Shown here piece after piece: positions 56,434-64,000 of a stretch of DNA of 64,000 bases (positions are counted from its first letter, which is position 1; every line of letters starts with the position of its first letter). Source of the DNA: Bacteroidales bacterium (GTDB lineage Bacteria; Bacteroidota; Bacteroidia; Bacteroidales; F082); NCBI GenBank assembly GCA_016936505.1, contig JAFGXS010000039.1:62001-126000 (forward strand), written 5' to 3'. A program made the position numbers and the translations under genes. The notes below the pieces were generated by a model. That model was not told the origin of the DNA. It saw only the letters and a program-made list of their open reading frames with translations, and did not search any database.

Positions 56434-57624
56434 ATGTTGCGCCTGAAAACCGGAATACTGATACTGATCATCACGCTTCCTTTCCTAAGTATAGCACAAA
56501 AACCCGTGTGGGTTCCATTTAAAAGGATAACAACCGGCGATGAACAGACCCGTTTATATTTTCCAATGCTCCGGCATAAAAATGTGGCAGTAGTAGCAAA
56601 TCAAAGTTCGGTTATAGGAAAAACACATTTGATTGATACATTGGTTTCTGATCATATCCATGTGGTTCGAATTTTTAGTCCGGAACACGGATTCAGAGGT
56701 AAAGCAGCAGCTGGCGAACTCATACAAAACGGAAAAGATATAAAAACAGGAATCCCGATAGTATCACTTTACGGAAAACATAAAAAGCCTACCTCAGCTG
56801 ACCTCAGAGGTGTTGACGTGGTGGTATTTGATCTACAGGATGTGGGGGTACGTTTTTATACCTACATTTCCACTCTTTCGCTGGTAATGGAAGCCTGTGC
56901 AGAAAACCACATTCCATTAATCCTGCTCGACAGACCCAACCCCAATGCTTTTTACATTGATGGTCCGGTTCTGCAGAAACAGTTCAGCTCCTTTGTTGGC
57001 ATGTATCCTGTTCCGGTTGTTTACGGAATGACTATTGGCGAATATGCCCTGATGGTAAATGGCGAAAAATGGCTGAAAGACAATCAAAGTTGTCTTCTTA
57101 CTGTGATCCGGCTCAAAAACTACAGACACAATATGGTTTTTCAACTCCCGGTAAAACCGTCACCCAATTTACCCAACTGGCAGTCTGTTTATTTGTATCC
57201 TTCATTATGTTTCTTTGAAGGCACTGTTGTAAGTGTAGGACGCGGAACACCCGTCCCTTTTCAGGTTTACGGACACCCCGATCTGAAAGGAAGCTTTGTT
57301 TTCACACCCAAAACCATAACCGGAACTTCAATTGTACCTAAACTTGCCGACAAAGAATGTTTTGGAGAATCACTTACCCCATACGCAGAAAAGTTCAGAA
57401 AAAACAAACCTGAATTAAACCTCAATTGGCTCATCAATGCTTATCGTGAATTGTCCGAAAAAAAAATACCCTTCTTCAATAATTATTTTGATTTATTGGC
57501 CGGTAACGAAAACCTAAAAAAACAGATTGAAAAAGGATTGTCGGAAAAAGAAATCAGAAAAAGCTGGGAAAAGAACCTTAAAGCCTTCGAACAGACCAGG
57601 AAAAAATACCTGCTCTATCATTAA
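56434..57624 (+). CDS. DUF1343 family exo-beta-N-acetylmuramidase (NamZ-like)
   Basis: A protein of 396 residues with an N-terminal signal peptide ending SIAQ (about residue 21). The DUF1343 core is clear: VAVVANQSSVIGKTHLIDTL, FSPEHGFRGKAAAGELI, VVFDLQDVGVRFYTYISTL, LDRPNPNAFYIDGPVL and VSVGRGTPVPFQVYG. NamZ of Bacillus removes N-acetylmuramic acid from the non-reducing end of muropeptides. Periplasmic or extracellular cell-wall recycling is therefore likely, by family transfer. Followed by a terminator. Confidence 0.9.
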   Translation: MLRLKTGILILIITLPFLSIAQKPVWVPFKRITTGDEQTRLYFPMLRHKNVAVVANQSSVIGKTHLIDTLVSDHIHVVRIFSPEHGFRGKAAAGELIQNGKDIKTGIPIVSLYGKHKKPTSADLRGVDVVVFDLQDVGVRFYTYISTLSLVMEACAENHIPLILLDRPNPNAFYIDGPVLQKQFSSFVGMYPVPVVYGMTIGEYALMVNGEKWLKDNQSCLLTVIRLKNYRHNMVFQLPVKPSPNLPNWQSVYLYPSLCFFEGTVVSVGRGTPVPFQVYGHPDLKGSFVFTPKTITGTSIVPKLADKECFGESLTPYAEKFRKNKPELNLNWLINAYRELSEKKIPFFNNYFDLLAGNENLKKQIEKGLSEKEIRKSWEKNLKAFEQTRKKYLLYH

Positions 57625-57643
57625 ACGTTAAAACTTATTGCCC

Positions 57644-57668
57644 GGCTGTTTTTCAACAGCCTTTATTT
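57644..57668 (+). terminator. Intrinsic terminator after the DUF1343 gene
   Basis: GGCTGTT (57644-57650), loop TTTC, AACAGCC (57655-57661), then TTTATTT. Confidence 0.75.
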
Positions 57669-57730
57669 CCGTAAATGTAAACCTATTATTGTTACAAAGG
57701 AATTGTAACCAAACCTTAAGGTTTCAAGAT

Positions 57731-57760
57731 AAAAAAACCGTAACCATTAACTGGTTACGG
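57731..57760 (-). terminator. Orphan minus-strand intrinsic terminator
   Basis: CCGTAACCA (57738-57746), loop TTAAC, TGGTTACGG (57752-57760), preceded by seven A on the plus strand. On the minus strand it is a perfect 9-base stem followed by T7. Both neighbouring genes are on the plus strand. Confidence 0.65.
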
Positions 57761-57872
57761 CCATTATGAAAACCCATAGGGTAAAAACCCAAAAATTCTT
57801 TTGACGAAAATACCATCTTTTTAGTAAAAAGTCAAGTTTTTTTTTCAGTATTTGAATAATAATATTTTGTTT

Positions 57873-57898
57873 TTCGACCATAATATATAGTATTCGAC
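57873..57898. repeat. Direct repeat TTCGAC, two copies 20 bases apart
   Basis: TTCGAC at 57873-57878 and 57893-57898, each followed by an ATA or TATA stretch. The 20-base spacing is about two helical turns. Possible binding sites; chance cannot be excluded. Confidence 0.35.
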
Positions 57899-57926
57899 TA
57901 TATTCTCCATCCTATTCAAAGAGGGG

Positions 57927-57981
57927 GTTCCTTCGAAGTTCCTTCGTTGTTTATTCGTAGTTACTTCGTATTTAGTTCGTA
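57927..57981. repeat. Tandem 11-bp repeat, five units (GTTnnTTCGTA)
   Basis: The units are GTTCCTTCGAA, GTTCCTTCGTT, GTTTATTCGTA, GTTACTTCGTA and TTTAGTTCGTA, in exact register with no spacer. TTCG is invariant. The 11-base period is close to one DNA turn, so all TTCG cores face nearly the same side. Confidence 0.75.
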
Positions 57982-58000
57982 TAAAAACGAAGTAAATACG
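57967..58000. repeat. Imperfect 14-bp stem-loop after the tandem repeat
   Basis: CGTATTTAGTTCGT (57967-57980), loop ATAAAA, ACGAAGTAAATACG (57987-58000): 13 of 14 pairs, one G-G mismatch, followed by TTTT. Could act as a plus-strand terminator or as a stable RNA element. Confidence 0.65.
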
Positions 58001-58241
58001 TTTTAATATCGGCTTAAATATGATATTATATTAACTTTATTATGTATGTGCTTACTGGTTAACACACCTTTAGCAAGGATTAAAACATCACAGGATTTGA
58101 GTTTAGCAAAAAAAGACAACTATTCAGTCAATAAGCCACCTGTTTTTACAGTCTTTTAAATTTTATTACATCAGCATGCAAAAAATCATTTTCTTGCAAA
58201 TAATTTGAATGTTTTACGGTTACTGACCAGTCAATATTAAA

Positions 58242-58523
58242 ATGATAAAAAGAAATACATCATTTGGCACTATGGAAACTTTACTGGAAAAGAACGGTAA
58301 AGTTATAGCCGAATATTTAACCTTTGAGAAAGAAGGCAGAGGGCATAGCCACAACCAATGGGAAGTCTGCTATGTTATCGAAGGAAAAGGAATTATATAC
58401 AGCGGTGAAGAAGAAATTAAAGTAACGGAAGGTGATGTATGCAAAATTCCGCCCCATACCAACCATTGGATGAAACCAGAACCCTACATGGAAATCTTAT
58501 TGGTTTATTCAAATTCTAAATAG
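58242..58523 (+). CDS. Small cupin-domain protein
   Basis: A protein of 93 residues, a single cupin barrel. Motif 1 is GRGHSHNQWEVCYVIEGKG (His-x-His-x3-Glu), motif 2 is GDVCKIPPHTNHW, so the metal site is complete. Small cupins include isomerases, dioxygenases and sensors, and no specific reaction can be named. It stands alone after the 617-bp gene-free region; the next gene has its own promoter. Confidence 0.82.
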   Translation: MIKRNTSFGTMETLLEKNGKVIAEYLTFEKEGRGHSHNQWEVCYVIEGKGIIYSGEEEIKVTEGDVCKIPPHTNHWMKPEPYMEILLVYSNSK

Positions 58524-58623
58524 TCTGATCCTGCCTGGTTCGTTTTCCCATAAACCCACTTGAAATTCCAACTGATTATCTGAACCCTGGAAGCACAATT
58601 AATAAAATCTTTACAACAGATTG

Positions 58624-58653
58624 TTTGGCTTAAATAATTCAGAACTAACTTTG
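58624..58653 (+). promoter_or_regulatory. Promoter of the DUF502-surE-lpxB operon (TTTG-N18-TAACTTTG)
   Basis: TTTG at 58624-58627 and TAACTTTG at 58646-58653, 17 bases before the DUF502 ATG. Confidence 0.7.
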
Positions 58654-58669
58654 TGGCAAAATTCTAAAC

Positions 58670-59275
58670 ATGAAAAACAATCCGTTTCAACGCTTTGGCA
58701 AACGACTTATCAATTACTTTTTTCAGGGGCTTCTTTATCTTGCACCCGTAACTGTTACGCTTTGGGTTATCTATCGTATTTTCGAGTTCATAGACAGCTT
58801 ACTCACCGGGTACATTAAAGACCTCTTAGGAATCAACATCCCCGGACTGGGCTTCATTATTCTTTTGGCAACAATCAGCCTTGTAGGATTTCTGGGATCA
58901 ACCTTTATTTTCCTGCCCGTAGTTAATTATCTTGATAAACTACTCACAAAAACCCCACTCATAAAGATTGTTTACACTTCGGTTAAGGATTTGATTTCAG
59001 CCTTTGTGGGTCAGAAAAAGAAATTTAACGAACCTGTTTTGATCCGCATGAACCGCGACTGGGAGGTTGAACGCATTGGTTTTATTACTAACAGAGACCT
59101 TTCGCTGATTGGCGAGCCAAATAAAAAAGTAGCTGTATATTTGCCCCACGCTTATACCTGGTCGGGAAATATCTACATTGTACCGGCAGATAATGTGAAA
59201 AAAATCGATGCTCCTGCAATGGAAATAATGAAATTTGTCATCTCTGCCGGAGTAACTAACATCAACAACAAATAA
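58670..59275 (+). CDS. DUF502 family membrane protein
   Basis: A protein of 201 residues. Two membrane helices lie at about 15-45 (FFQGLLYLAPVTVTLWVIYRIF) and 65-95 (IPGLGFIILLATISLVGFLGS), followed by the DUF502 soluble part (TPLIKIVYTSVKDLISAF, RIGFITNRDLS, VAVYLPHAYTWSGNIYIVP). The family is widespread and uncharacterised. First gene of an operon with surE 2 bases on, a small membrane protein and lpxB. Confidence 0.9.
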   Translation: MKNNPFQRFGKRLINYFFQGLLYLAPVTVTLWVIYRIFEFIDSLLTGYIKDLLGINIPGLGFIILLATISLVGFLGSTFIFLPVVNYLDKLLTKTPLIKIVYTSVKDLISAFVGQKKKFNEPVLIRMNRDWEVERIGFITNRDLSLIGEPNKKVAVYLPHAYTWSGNIYIVPADNVKKIDAPAMEIMKFVISAGVTNINNK

Positions 59276-59277
59276 AT

Positions 59278-60036
59278 ATGAACAATAAACCATTAATACT
59301 GGTTACCAACGACGACAGCATCCACGCCAAAGGATTACACAAACTGGTTGAGATTGTCCGACAATATGGAGAAGTAGTAGTTATAGCTTCTGAACAAATT
59401 ATGTCGGGAATGAGCCATGCTGTTACCATTAAAGTGCCGCTGATGCCCCGACTGTCAAAGAAAGAAGAAGGGTATACCGAATACATTACCAACGGCACCC
59501 CGGTCGACAATGTAAAGATAGGAAGACACAGGCTTTTGAACCGTAAACCCGATCTTATTGTTTCAGGAATCAACCACGGTTCAAATGCGGCTATAAATAT
59601 TGTTTATTCGGGAACTATGGCTGCAGCCATGGAAGGAGCCATTGAAGGTATTCCGGCTATCGGTTTCTCGCTGGATGATTTTGACTCGGAAGCAGATTTC
59701 AGCCATGTTTCACCTTACATTCAAACCATTGTCAAAAAAGTACTTAGAGAAGGCTTGCCCGAAGGGGTTTGTTTAAATGTAAACTTTCCTAAGAAGTCAT
59801 CCGAACCCCTCAAAGGCATCAAAACTGTTCGCCAGGCCAAAGCGCGTTGGGTAGAAGAATTTGAATTGCGAACCGACCCTTACGGCAGACAATATTATTG
59901 GATGGGAGGAGTTTTCGAAAATGGTGATCCACGCCACGATACAGACGAAAAGGCGATGGCCGATAACTACGTGGCAGTTGTGCCTGTAAAAATTGATTTC
60001 ACTGCAGATCAATACCTTGACAAACTTAAATTCTGA
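59278..60036 (+). CDS. surE: 5'/3'-nucleotidase SurE
   Basis: A protein of 252 residues. It hydrolyses nucleoside 5'- and 3'-monophosphates and short polyphosphate with a divalent metal. The metal-binding aspartates are in ILVTNDDSIHAKGL, with a serine where many relatives have glycine after DD. SGMSHAVTIKVPL, TPVDNVKIG and SGINHGSNAAINIVYSGTMAAA are also typical. Cytoplasmic. It starts 2 bases after DUF502 and ends 3 bases before the next gene. Confidence 0.95.
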   Translation: MNNKPLILVTNDDSIHAKGLHKLVEIVRQYGEVVVIASEQIMSGMSHAVTIKVPLMPRLSKKEEGYTEYITNGTPVDNVKIGRHRLLNRKPDLIVSGINHGSNAAINIVYSGTMAAAMEGAIEGIPAIGFSLDDFDSEADFSHVSPYIQTIVKKVLREGLPEGVCLNVNFPKKSSEPLKGIKTVRQAKARWVEEFELRTDPYGRQYYWMGGVFENGDPRHDTDEKAMADNYVAVVPVKIDFTADQYLDKLKF

Positions 60037-60039
60037 CAC

Positions 60040-60321
60040 ATGAAAAAGGACCACTTTCTCTTAGGAATGCTCTTTGGTATAGTAATGCCATTCCCGGTAT
60101 ATGGGATCTTGTGGCTTATTGACAGTTCACTGAAAAAGGCCGGTATCTGGAACGGACTACAGCCCCACGAAAATCTTTATTTACTCAGTATTGCCATAAA
60201 TTTTCTGCTGGTTCGCTTTTACCTTTCAAAATGGAACCTGCGCAAAACAGGATTAGGAATGTTGTTGGTGAGTATTCTTCTGGTTATGGCATTTTTCCTT
60301 GTTTTCTACAAACAATATTAA
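60040..60321 (+). CDS. Small membrane protein of unknown function
   Basis: A protein of 93 residues with three likely membrane helices (LLGMLFGIVMPFPVYGILWLI; LYLLSIAINFLLVRFYL; LGMLLVSILLVMAFFLVFY) and short basic loops. I do not recognise a family. It lies 3 bases after surE and 3 before lpxB, so it is translated with them, and its position suggests an envelope role perhaps linked to lipid A synthesis. Confidence 0.75.
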   Translation: MKKDHFLLGMLFGIVMPFPVYGILWLIDSSLKKAGIWNGLQPHENLYLLSIAINFLLVRFYLSKWNLRKTGLGMLLVSILLVMAFFLVFYKQY

Positions 60322-60324
60322 TAA

Positions 60325-61434
60325 ATGAAATACTACCTCATTGCCGGTGAAGCATCGGGCGATCTGCATGGCGCCAATTTGATGAAAGCCATTATGGAAC
60401 AAGATCCAAAGGCAGAATTCCGGTTTTGGGGAGGAGATAAAATGCAGGCCATTGGCGGAACACTGGTAAAACATTACCGCGATCTGGCTTTTATGGGGAT
60501 TCAGGAAGTGGTACTGAACCTGAGAACCATCATGAAAAATTTCACTTTCTGCAAAAAAGAAATTACCGATTATAATCCTGATGTAGTAGTATTTATTGAC
60601 TATCCAGGATTCAATCTCCGCATGGCCAGGTTTGCCAAAGAAAAAGGGTTCAAGACAGTATTTTATGTTTCTCCCACAGTATGGGCATGGAAAAAGTCCA
60701 GGGTTTTTACCATTAAGAAATATGTTGACCGAATGATGGTCATTTTGCCTTTTGAAGAAGCCTTTTATCAAAAATATGACTACAAAGCTTATTTTGTCGG
60801 ACACCCGCTTTTAGATGAATTAAAAGAAGAGAAACATATTTCAAAAGAAGAGTTTTTAACCAAAAACAACCTTAACAACAAGCCCATAATTGCACTTTTG
60901 CCTGGCAGCCGTGTTCAGGAAATAAGCAATATTCTTTCTTACATGGTTCAGCTGAGTGCAAACTATCCCAACCATCAGTTTGTTATTGGAGGTGTTCATT
61001 CGGTTCCAAAAGAAACCTACCATGCAGCCAAAGATATGCCCGTTGTTTACGGTCAAACTCATGATCTGTTGCGTTCTGCCGATGCTGCCCTGGTTACCTC
61101 GGGAACTGCAACACTGGAAACTGCTTTAATCGGAACCCCGCAGGTAGTTTGTTACAAAACCAGTACTGTAACTTATACAGTAGCCCGGATTTTGGTTAAC
61201 GTTTCCTATATTTCGCTGGTGAACCTCATTATGGATAAAGAAGTGGTTCGGGAGCTTATTCAGGGTGATTTGACACTATACAACCTGAAAACCGAACTCG
61301 ACAAAACACTTTCGGATGAAGGAAAAGCCCGCATGAAAGCCGAATACAGCACGCTCAGGAATTTACTCGGTAATAGCGGAGCATCAGACAAAGCCGCTCA
61401 GGTCATCCATGACTTTTTATCAAAAAACAGTTAG
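60325..61434 (+). CDS. lpxB: Lipid-A-disaccharide synthase
   Basis: A protein of 369 residues of GT19. It joins UDP-diacylglucosamine to lipid X, forming the lipid A disaccharide. Motifs are YYLIAGEASGDLHGANLMKA at the N-terminus, IDYPGFNLRMARFAKEKG, YVSPTVWAWKKSRV, LPGSRVQEI and ALVTSGTATLETALIGTPQVV. Peripheral inner-membrane enzyme. Last gene of the DUF502-surE operon. Confidence 0.96.
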   Translation: MKYYLIAGEASGDLHGANLMKAIMEQDPKAEFRFWGGDKMQAIGGTLVKHYRDLAFMGIQEVVLNLRTIMKNFTFCKKEITDYNPDVVVFIDYPGFNLRMARFAKEKGFKTVFYVSPTVWAWKKSRVFTIKKYVDRMMVILPFEEAFYQKYDYKAYFVGHPLLDELKEEKHISKEEFLTKNNLNNKPIIALLPGSRVQEISNILSYMVQLSANYPNHQFVIGGVHSVPKETYHAAKDMPVVYGQTHDLLRSADAALVTSGTATLETALIGTPQVVCYKTSTVTYTVARILVNVSYISLVNLIMDKEVVRELIQGDLTLYNLKTELDKTLSDEGKARMKAEYSTLRNLLGNSGASDKAAQVIHDFLSKNS

Positions 61435-61485
61435 CGCGAATCCTCTTTTTTTGTAATATTGACGTAACCAACAGCTAATTACGTC

Positions 61486-63585
61486 ATGTGGAATGCCCGT
61501 CCTTTTGTGAGAATTCTTCTTTTCTTTCTTTCCGGAATCCTATTTGCAACTCATTTTGCACTTCTGGACCTATTTTCACCATGGACCTGTCTTGCACTCA
61601 CATCAATACTTTTGTTGGCTCTACTCGTAGTTTCCATATTTATAAGAACATTTGCTCAACGCTGGTTAACCGGCTTGATTATGGGTTTAACATTTACTTC
61701 GGCCGGAATAATGGTTACCCTTTTTCATTCCCAGTCACAAAATAAGCTCCAAATCAACTCCTCTACAGTTTATTTATCAGGAACCATCACGAGCGAACCT
61801 TTAACTACAAATAAGTCAGTTAAATTTATTCTTAAACCAGTATTCGACTCTCTGCTGCCTTTACCTCATTCCGGAAAGATCATGACTTTTTTACCCAAGG
61901 ATTCTGCAAGTCAGAAATTAAAAATGGGAGAATCTGTTTCGCTTTACGGAAACATCTCCAATCCTGAACCTCCACTCAATCCTGAAGAATTTGACTATTC
62001 CTTTTATTTAAAAACACAAGGAGTAGAAAAACTGCTTTTTGTTAAACAAGATAACTGGCAACCGGTTATTCATAATTCCCGGGGAAAGGTCAGGGAGGTG
62101 TTTTCCCGCTGGAGGAAATATTTACTCGAAACACTACAAAAAAACGGACTGAATGGTGAAGAATATGATATTGCAGCCGCAATATTGCTGGGCAACGATC
62201 AATTGATTGACCCTGACACAGAACAAAACTTTGTTGCCGCAGGAGCTGTACACATTCTTTGTGTTTCTGGAATGCACGTTGGTATTATTTTCCTGGTTCT
62301 CAATTTTCTGTTTGGATTCATCAACAAGTTCAAGCACGGAACATGGATCAAAAACCTTTTGATATTTATATTGTTATGGGCATACGCTCTTTTAACAGGC
62401 TTGTCGCCATCCGTGCTCAGAGCCACAGTAATGATTAGCTTTTTCATTCTGGCTAACGCCCTAAAAAAAGATTACGACAGATACAATCTACTGGCAGCAT
62501 CAGCTTTTCTTTTGTTAGTCATAAATCCTTTTTTACTATTTCATGTTGGATTTCAACTGAGTTACAGTGCTGTTTTGGGGATCCTCATTTTTTATCAACC
62601 CCTCTACCGGAGTTTGTATATAAAAAATAAAATTATTGATGCATTCTGGGCAGCAATTGTAGTATCCTTTGCAGCCCAGCTGGGAGCTTTCCCCATAGCG
62701 GCTCACTACTTTCATGTTTTTCCGGTGTATTTCCTACTCACCAACCTTGTGGTTTTTTTATTATCGTACCTCATTCTAGGCATTGGATTCAGTCTGTTAC
62801 TCATTTCCTGGTTGCCTTTTTTACCAAAACTTCTGGGAACAATTCTGGCATTTATCATTAAAATATTAAATAGCTGGGTTCTATTTATTGCCCGGCTCCC
62901 CTACTCCCAAATCAACGATATTTACTTTCCCTGGGAAAAAGTTATCATTATTTATCTGCTCATATATTTCTCTTATTCCTTTATTGTACTCAAAAAATGG
63001 AATTCCATTTTGCCTCTTTTAATGACCCTTATTTTGATATTCACTTTCGATATATACAGAAATTACCACCTGTCAAAACAAAAACACCTAATGGTTTATG
63101 CTGTGAACCAACACCCGGTTATTGGCTTGGTAAAGGGAAAAACAGAAGTGCTTTTGACAGATTCGGTCATAATTTCAGAACCAAGTTTATTAAATTACAA
63201 TCTGAACAATTACAGGATAAAACAAGGACTTCAAAATAAAATACTCGACATTAAAAAACTCAAAAACAGTGGTCTGATTCGATTCAATAATCAGAACTAT
63301 TATATTCTGAACCCTAACATAAAACATTACCCGGCACTGAACGACAAGATTTCTCTTTTTGCAGTCATCTATTGGGGAAATAAGTACATCTCATTAAAAA
63401 AGATGGCACAATCTTTTCATTTTAAGACAGTAATTTTAACAAAACCTATGCCCATATGGGTCAGAACCAGGATAGCGAAAGAAGCTAAAAGTTTAAATAT
63501 TAGAGTAATAGAAACACACAAAACGGGAGCCGTTGAAATCAGTAAAAAGAATAAGATTTTTTCAAAAAATAGTTTGGAGAATTAA
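61486..63585 (+). CDS. comEC: ComEC/Rec2 family DNA-uptake channel
   Basis: A protein of 699 residues with N-terminal membrane helices, an extracytoplasmic OB-like DUF4131 part (about 85-190, VYLSGTITSEPLTTNKSVKF) and the competence domain with about eight helices (LCVSGMHVGIIFLVLNFLF, LTGLSPSVLRATVMI, FQLSYSAVLGILIFY). ComEC forms the inner-membrane channel for single-stranded DNA. The C-terminal 180 residues do not show the metallo-beta-lactamase HxHxDH motif found in many ComEC proteins. It stands 51 bases after lpxB. Confidence 0.92.
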   Translation: MWNARPFVRILLFFLSGILFATHFALLDLFSPWTCLALTSILLLALLVVSIFIRTFAQRWLTGLIMGLTFTSAGIMVTLFHSQSQNKLQINSSTVYLSGTITSEPLTTNKSVKFILKPVFDSLLPLPHSGKIMTFLPKDSASQKLKMGESVSLYGNISNPEPPLNPEEFDYSFYLKTQGVEKLLFVKQDNWQPVIHNSRGKVREVFSRWRKYLLETLQKNGLNGEEYDIAAAILLGNDQLIDPDTEQNFVAAGAVHILCVSGMHVGIIFLVLNFLFGFINKFKHGTWIKNLLIFILLWAYALLTGLSPSVLRATVMISFFILANALKKDYDRYNLLAASAFLLLVINPFLLFHVGFQLSYSAVLGILIFYQPLYRSLYIKNKIIDAFWAAIVVSFAAQLGAFPIAAHYFHVFPVYFLLTNLVVFLLSYLILGIGFSLLLISWLPFLPKLLGTILAFIIKILNSWVLFIARLPYSQINDIYFPWEKVIIIYLLIYFSYSFIVLKKWNSILPLLMTLILIFTFDIYRNYHLSKQKHLMVYAVNQHPVIGLVKGKTEVLLTDSVIISEPSLLNYNLNNYRIKQGLQNKILDIKKLKNSGLIRFNNQNYYILNPNIKHYPALNDKISLFAVIYWGNKYISLKKMAQSFHFKTVILTKPMPIWVRTRIAKEAKSLNIRVIETHKTGAVEISKKNKIFSKNSLEN

Positions 63586-63603
63586 AAAAACCCCTTATTT
63601 TTG
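63573..63603 (+). promoter_or_regulatory. tRNA-Asp promoter (TTTG-N19-TATTTTTG)
   Basis: TTTG at 63573-63576 within the comEC 3' end, and TATTTTTG at 63596-63603, both perfect. Confidence 0.75.
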
Positions 63604-63639
63604 CAGTCCGAATTTCACACAGAGTTCATACAAAATATT

Positions 63640-63713
63640 GGTCCGGTAGTTCAGTTGGTTAGAATACATGCCTGTCACGCATGGGGTCGCGGGTTCGAGT
63701 CCCGTCCGGACCG
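63640..63713 (+). tRNA. tRNA-Asp (anticodon GTC)
   Basis: A 74-base cloverleaf: acceptor stem GGTCCGG pairs with CCGGACC (63706-63712), discriminator G at 63713. The anticodon GTC is at 63674-63676 in loop CTGTCAC, and the T-loop TTCGAGT is standard. CCA is not encoded. A promoter and a terminator flank it. Confidence 0.97.
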
Positions 63714-63716
63714 CTT

Positions 63717-63746
63717 AAAAGGAAGCTTTTTTAGCTTCCTTTTTTG
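63717..63746 (+). terminator. Intrinsic terminator after tRNA-Asp
   Basis: AAGGAAGCT (63719-63727), loop of five T, AGCTTCCTT (63733-63741), then TTTT. Confidence 0.85.
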
Positions 63747-63783
63747 TTATAAGCATTATATGAGCTTAAAAGATTATTTCAAC

Positions 63784-63818
63784 AAAAAAAGCCTGAATTA
63801 ACATTCAGGCTTTTTTTT
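63784..63818. terminator. Bidirectional terminator facing the FabH-like gene
   Basis: A7, GCCTGAAT, loop TAAC, ATTCAGGC, T8: perfect stem with A and T runs. It lies 24 bases beyond the stop codon of the minus-strand gene and also backs up the tRNA terminator. Confidence 0.88.
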
Positions 63819-63841
63819 ATTGATTACAGACCATATCTTTA

Positions 63842-64000
63842 CTAAGGAACTCTGTATACTATTGAATTAATGTTCAGTCCGGCTCCCACAGAAGTAAATA
63901 CCACAACGTCGCCCGATTTAATTTCCTGTCCTTCCATTTCATTCTTTAAAATAAGGTCAAGCAAAGTAGGTACGGTTCCCACAGAACTATTACCCAACCA
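63842..64000 (-). CDS. 3-oxoacyl-ACP synthase III (FabH)-like protein, C-terminal 52 residues only
   Basis: A partial gene cut by the right edge of the window. The minus-strand frame reads WLGNSSVGTVPTLL..., then GQEIKSGDVVVFTSVGAGLNINSIVYRVP and a TAG stop at 63842-63844. The GNSSVGTVP (NxGNTSSAS-like) and SGDVVVFTSVGAGLN (GD-x-GAGLT-like) pattern is the C-terminal thiolase-fold end of KAS III enzymes. The asparagine in LGNSS is the conserved catalytic-site residue. The catalytic cysteine lies outside the window, so the exact subfamily is open. Confidence 0.75.
   Translation of the reverse strand, partial: WLGNSSVGTVPTLLDLILKNEMEGQEIKSGDVVVFTSVGAGLNINSIVYRVP

Larger units (their letters stand above)
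57625..58241. other. 617-bp gene-free region with tandem repeat and several hairpins
   Basis: It holds, in order: the terminator of the DUF1343 gene, an orphan minus-strand terminator, two TTCGAC copies 20 bases apart, five tandem 11-bp units, and a long hairpin overlapping the last two. After 58010 the sequence is AT-rich with nothing evident. No open frame of gene size and no clear promoter for the cupin gene. Confidence 0.75.

Noticed and set aside
57927-57981. CRISPR array.
   Set aside because: Units are 11 bases long and directly adjacent, without spacers, and no cas gene is present.
57927-57981. Replication origin iterons.
   Set aside because: No replication initiator gene or DnaA boxes are nearby, and the window is otherwise ordinary chromosome.
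60253-60804. A 183-codon minus-strand frame.
   Set aside because: It is antisense to lpxB and the small membrane protein gene, both well supported.
63601-63801. A 66-codon plus-strand frame.
   Set aside because: It runs through tRNA-Asp and its terminator; the tRNA explains the sequence.

Overview
The window looks like a chromosomal segment of a member of the Bacteroidota, probably class Bacteroidia near the Bacteroidales/Marinilabiliales. The evidence is AT-rich DNA, DUF4249 lipoproteins, a TonB-domain BlaR1, ATP-dependent PEP carboxykinase, Bacteroidota-type ComEC and LpxB, and many promoters that fit the phylum's TTTG-N18-20-TAnnTTTG consensus. The assignment is inference from gene content; no marker gene was compared.

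Layout. 1-8.2 kb: at least four tandem DUF4249 lipoprotein genes, then a secreted protein with macroglobulin-like and TonB-plug-like parts but no barrel. Next come a BlaI repressor with two matching operators and a BlaR1/M56-TonB sensor interrupted by one in-frame TGA. 8.2-13.4 kb (minus): housekeeping genes aroK, an EamA transporter, a DUF3127 protein, kdsA, truA, obgE and an O-methyltransferase. 13.7-22.1 kb (plus): a MarR regulator with two GCATGC-centred operators on its own promoter leads a fatty acid degradation cluster (fadN-, fadA- and fadE-like genes, a DUF4442 protein and an acyl-CoA synthetase). 22.2-32.4 kb: gap (GAPDH), a NarL-type regulator with a degenerate receiver, a small lipoprotein, and the alpha-2-macroglobulin/PBP1C pair.

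32.7-47.5 kb: an NRDE protein, an HD hydrolase, an aldehyde dehydrogenase, a CDF metal exporter, a secreted protein, trmD, rplS, pckA, a tricorn-like protease, a PLP decarboxylase, rlmB and rmuC. 47.7-56.4 kb (minus): a lone GroES-like protein, a thioredoxin-glutaredoxin fusion, an ICMT-like methyltransferase, a rhomboid protease, a RelA-type ppGpp synthetase with a degenerate hydrolase site downstream of clpS, an MscS / DUF432-like / DUF1003 cluster and a LolC/E-type permease. 56.4-64 kb: a NamZ-like DUF1343 protein, a 617-bp gene-free stretch with an 11-bp tandem repeat and an orphan minus-strand terminator, a cupin, DUF502-surE-small membrane protein-lpxB, comEC, tRNA-Asp, and the 3' end of a FabH-like gene.

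Most of the window is ordinary core genome. The parts most worth a second look are the gene-free stretch at 57.6-58.2 kb, the DUF4249/BlaI/BlaR1-TonB locus with its nonsense codon, the MarR operator pair in front of the fad genes, and the pseudo-receiver regulator. No CRISPR array, insertion sequence, prophage or integrase was seen.
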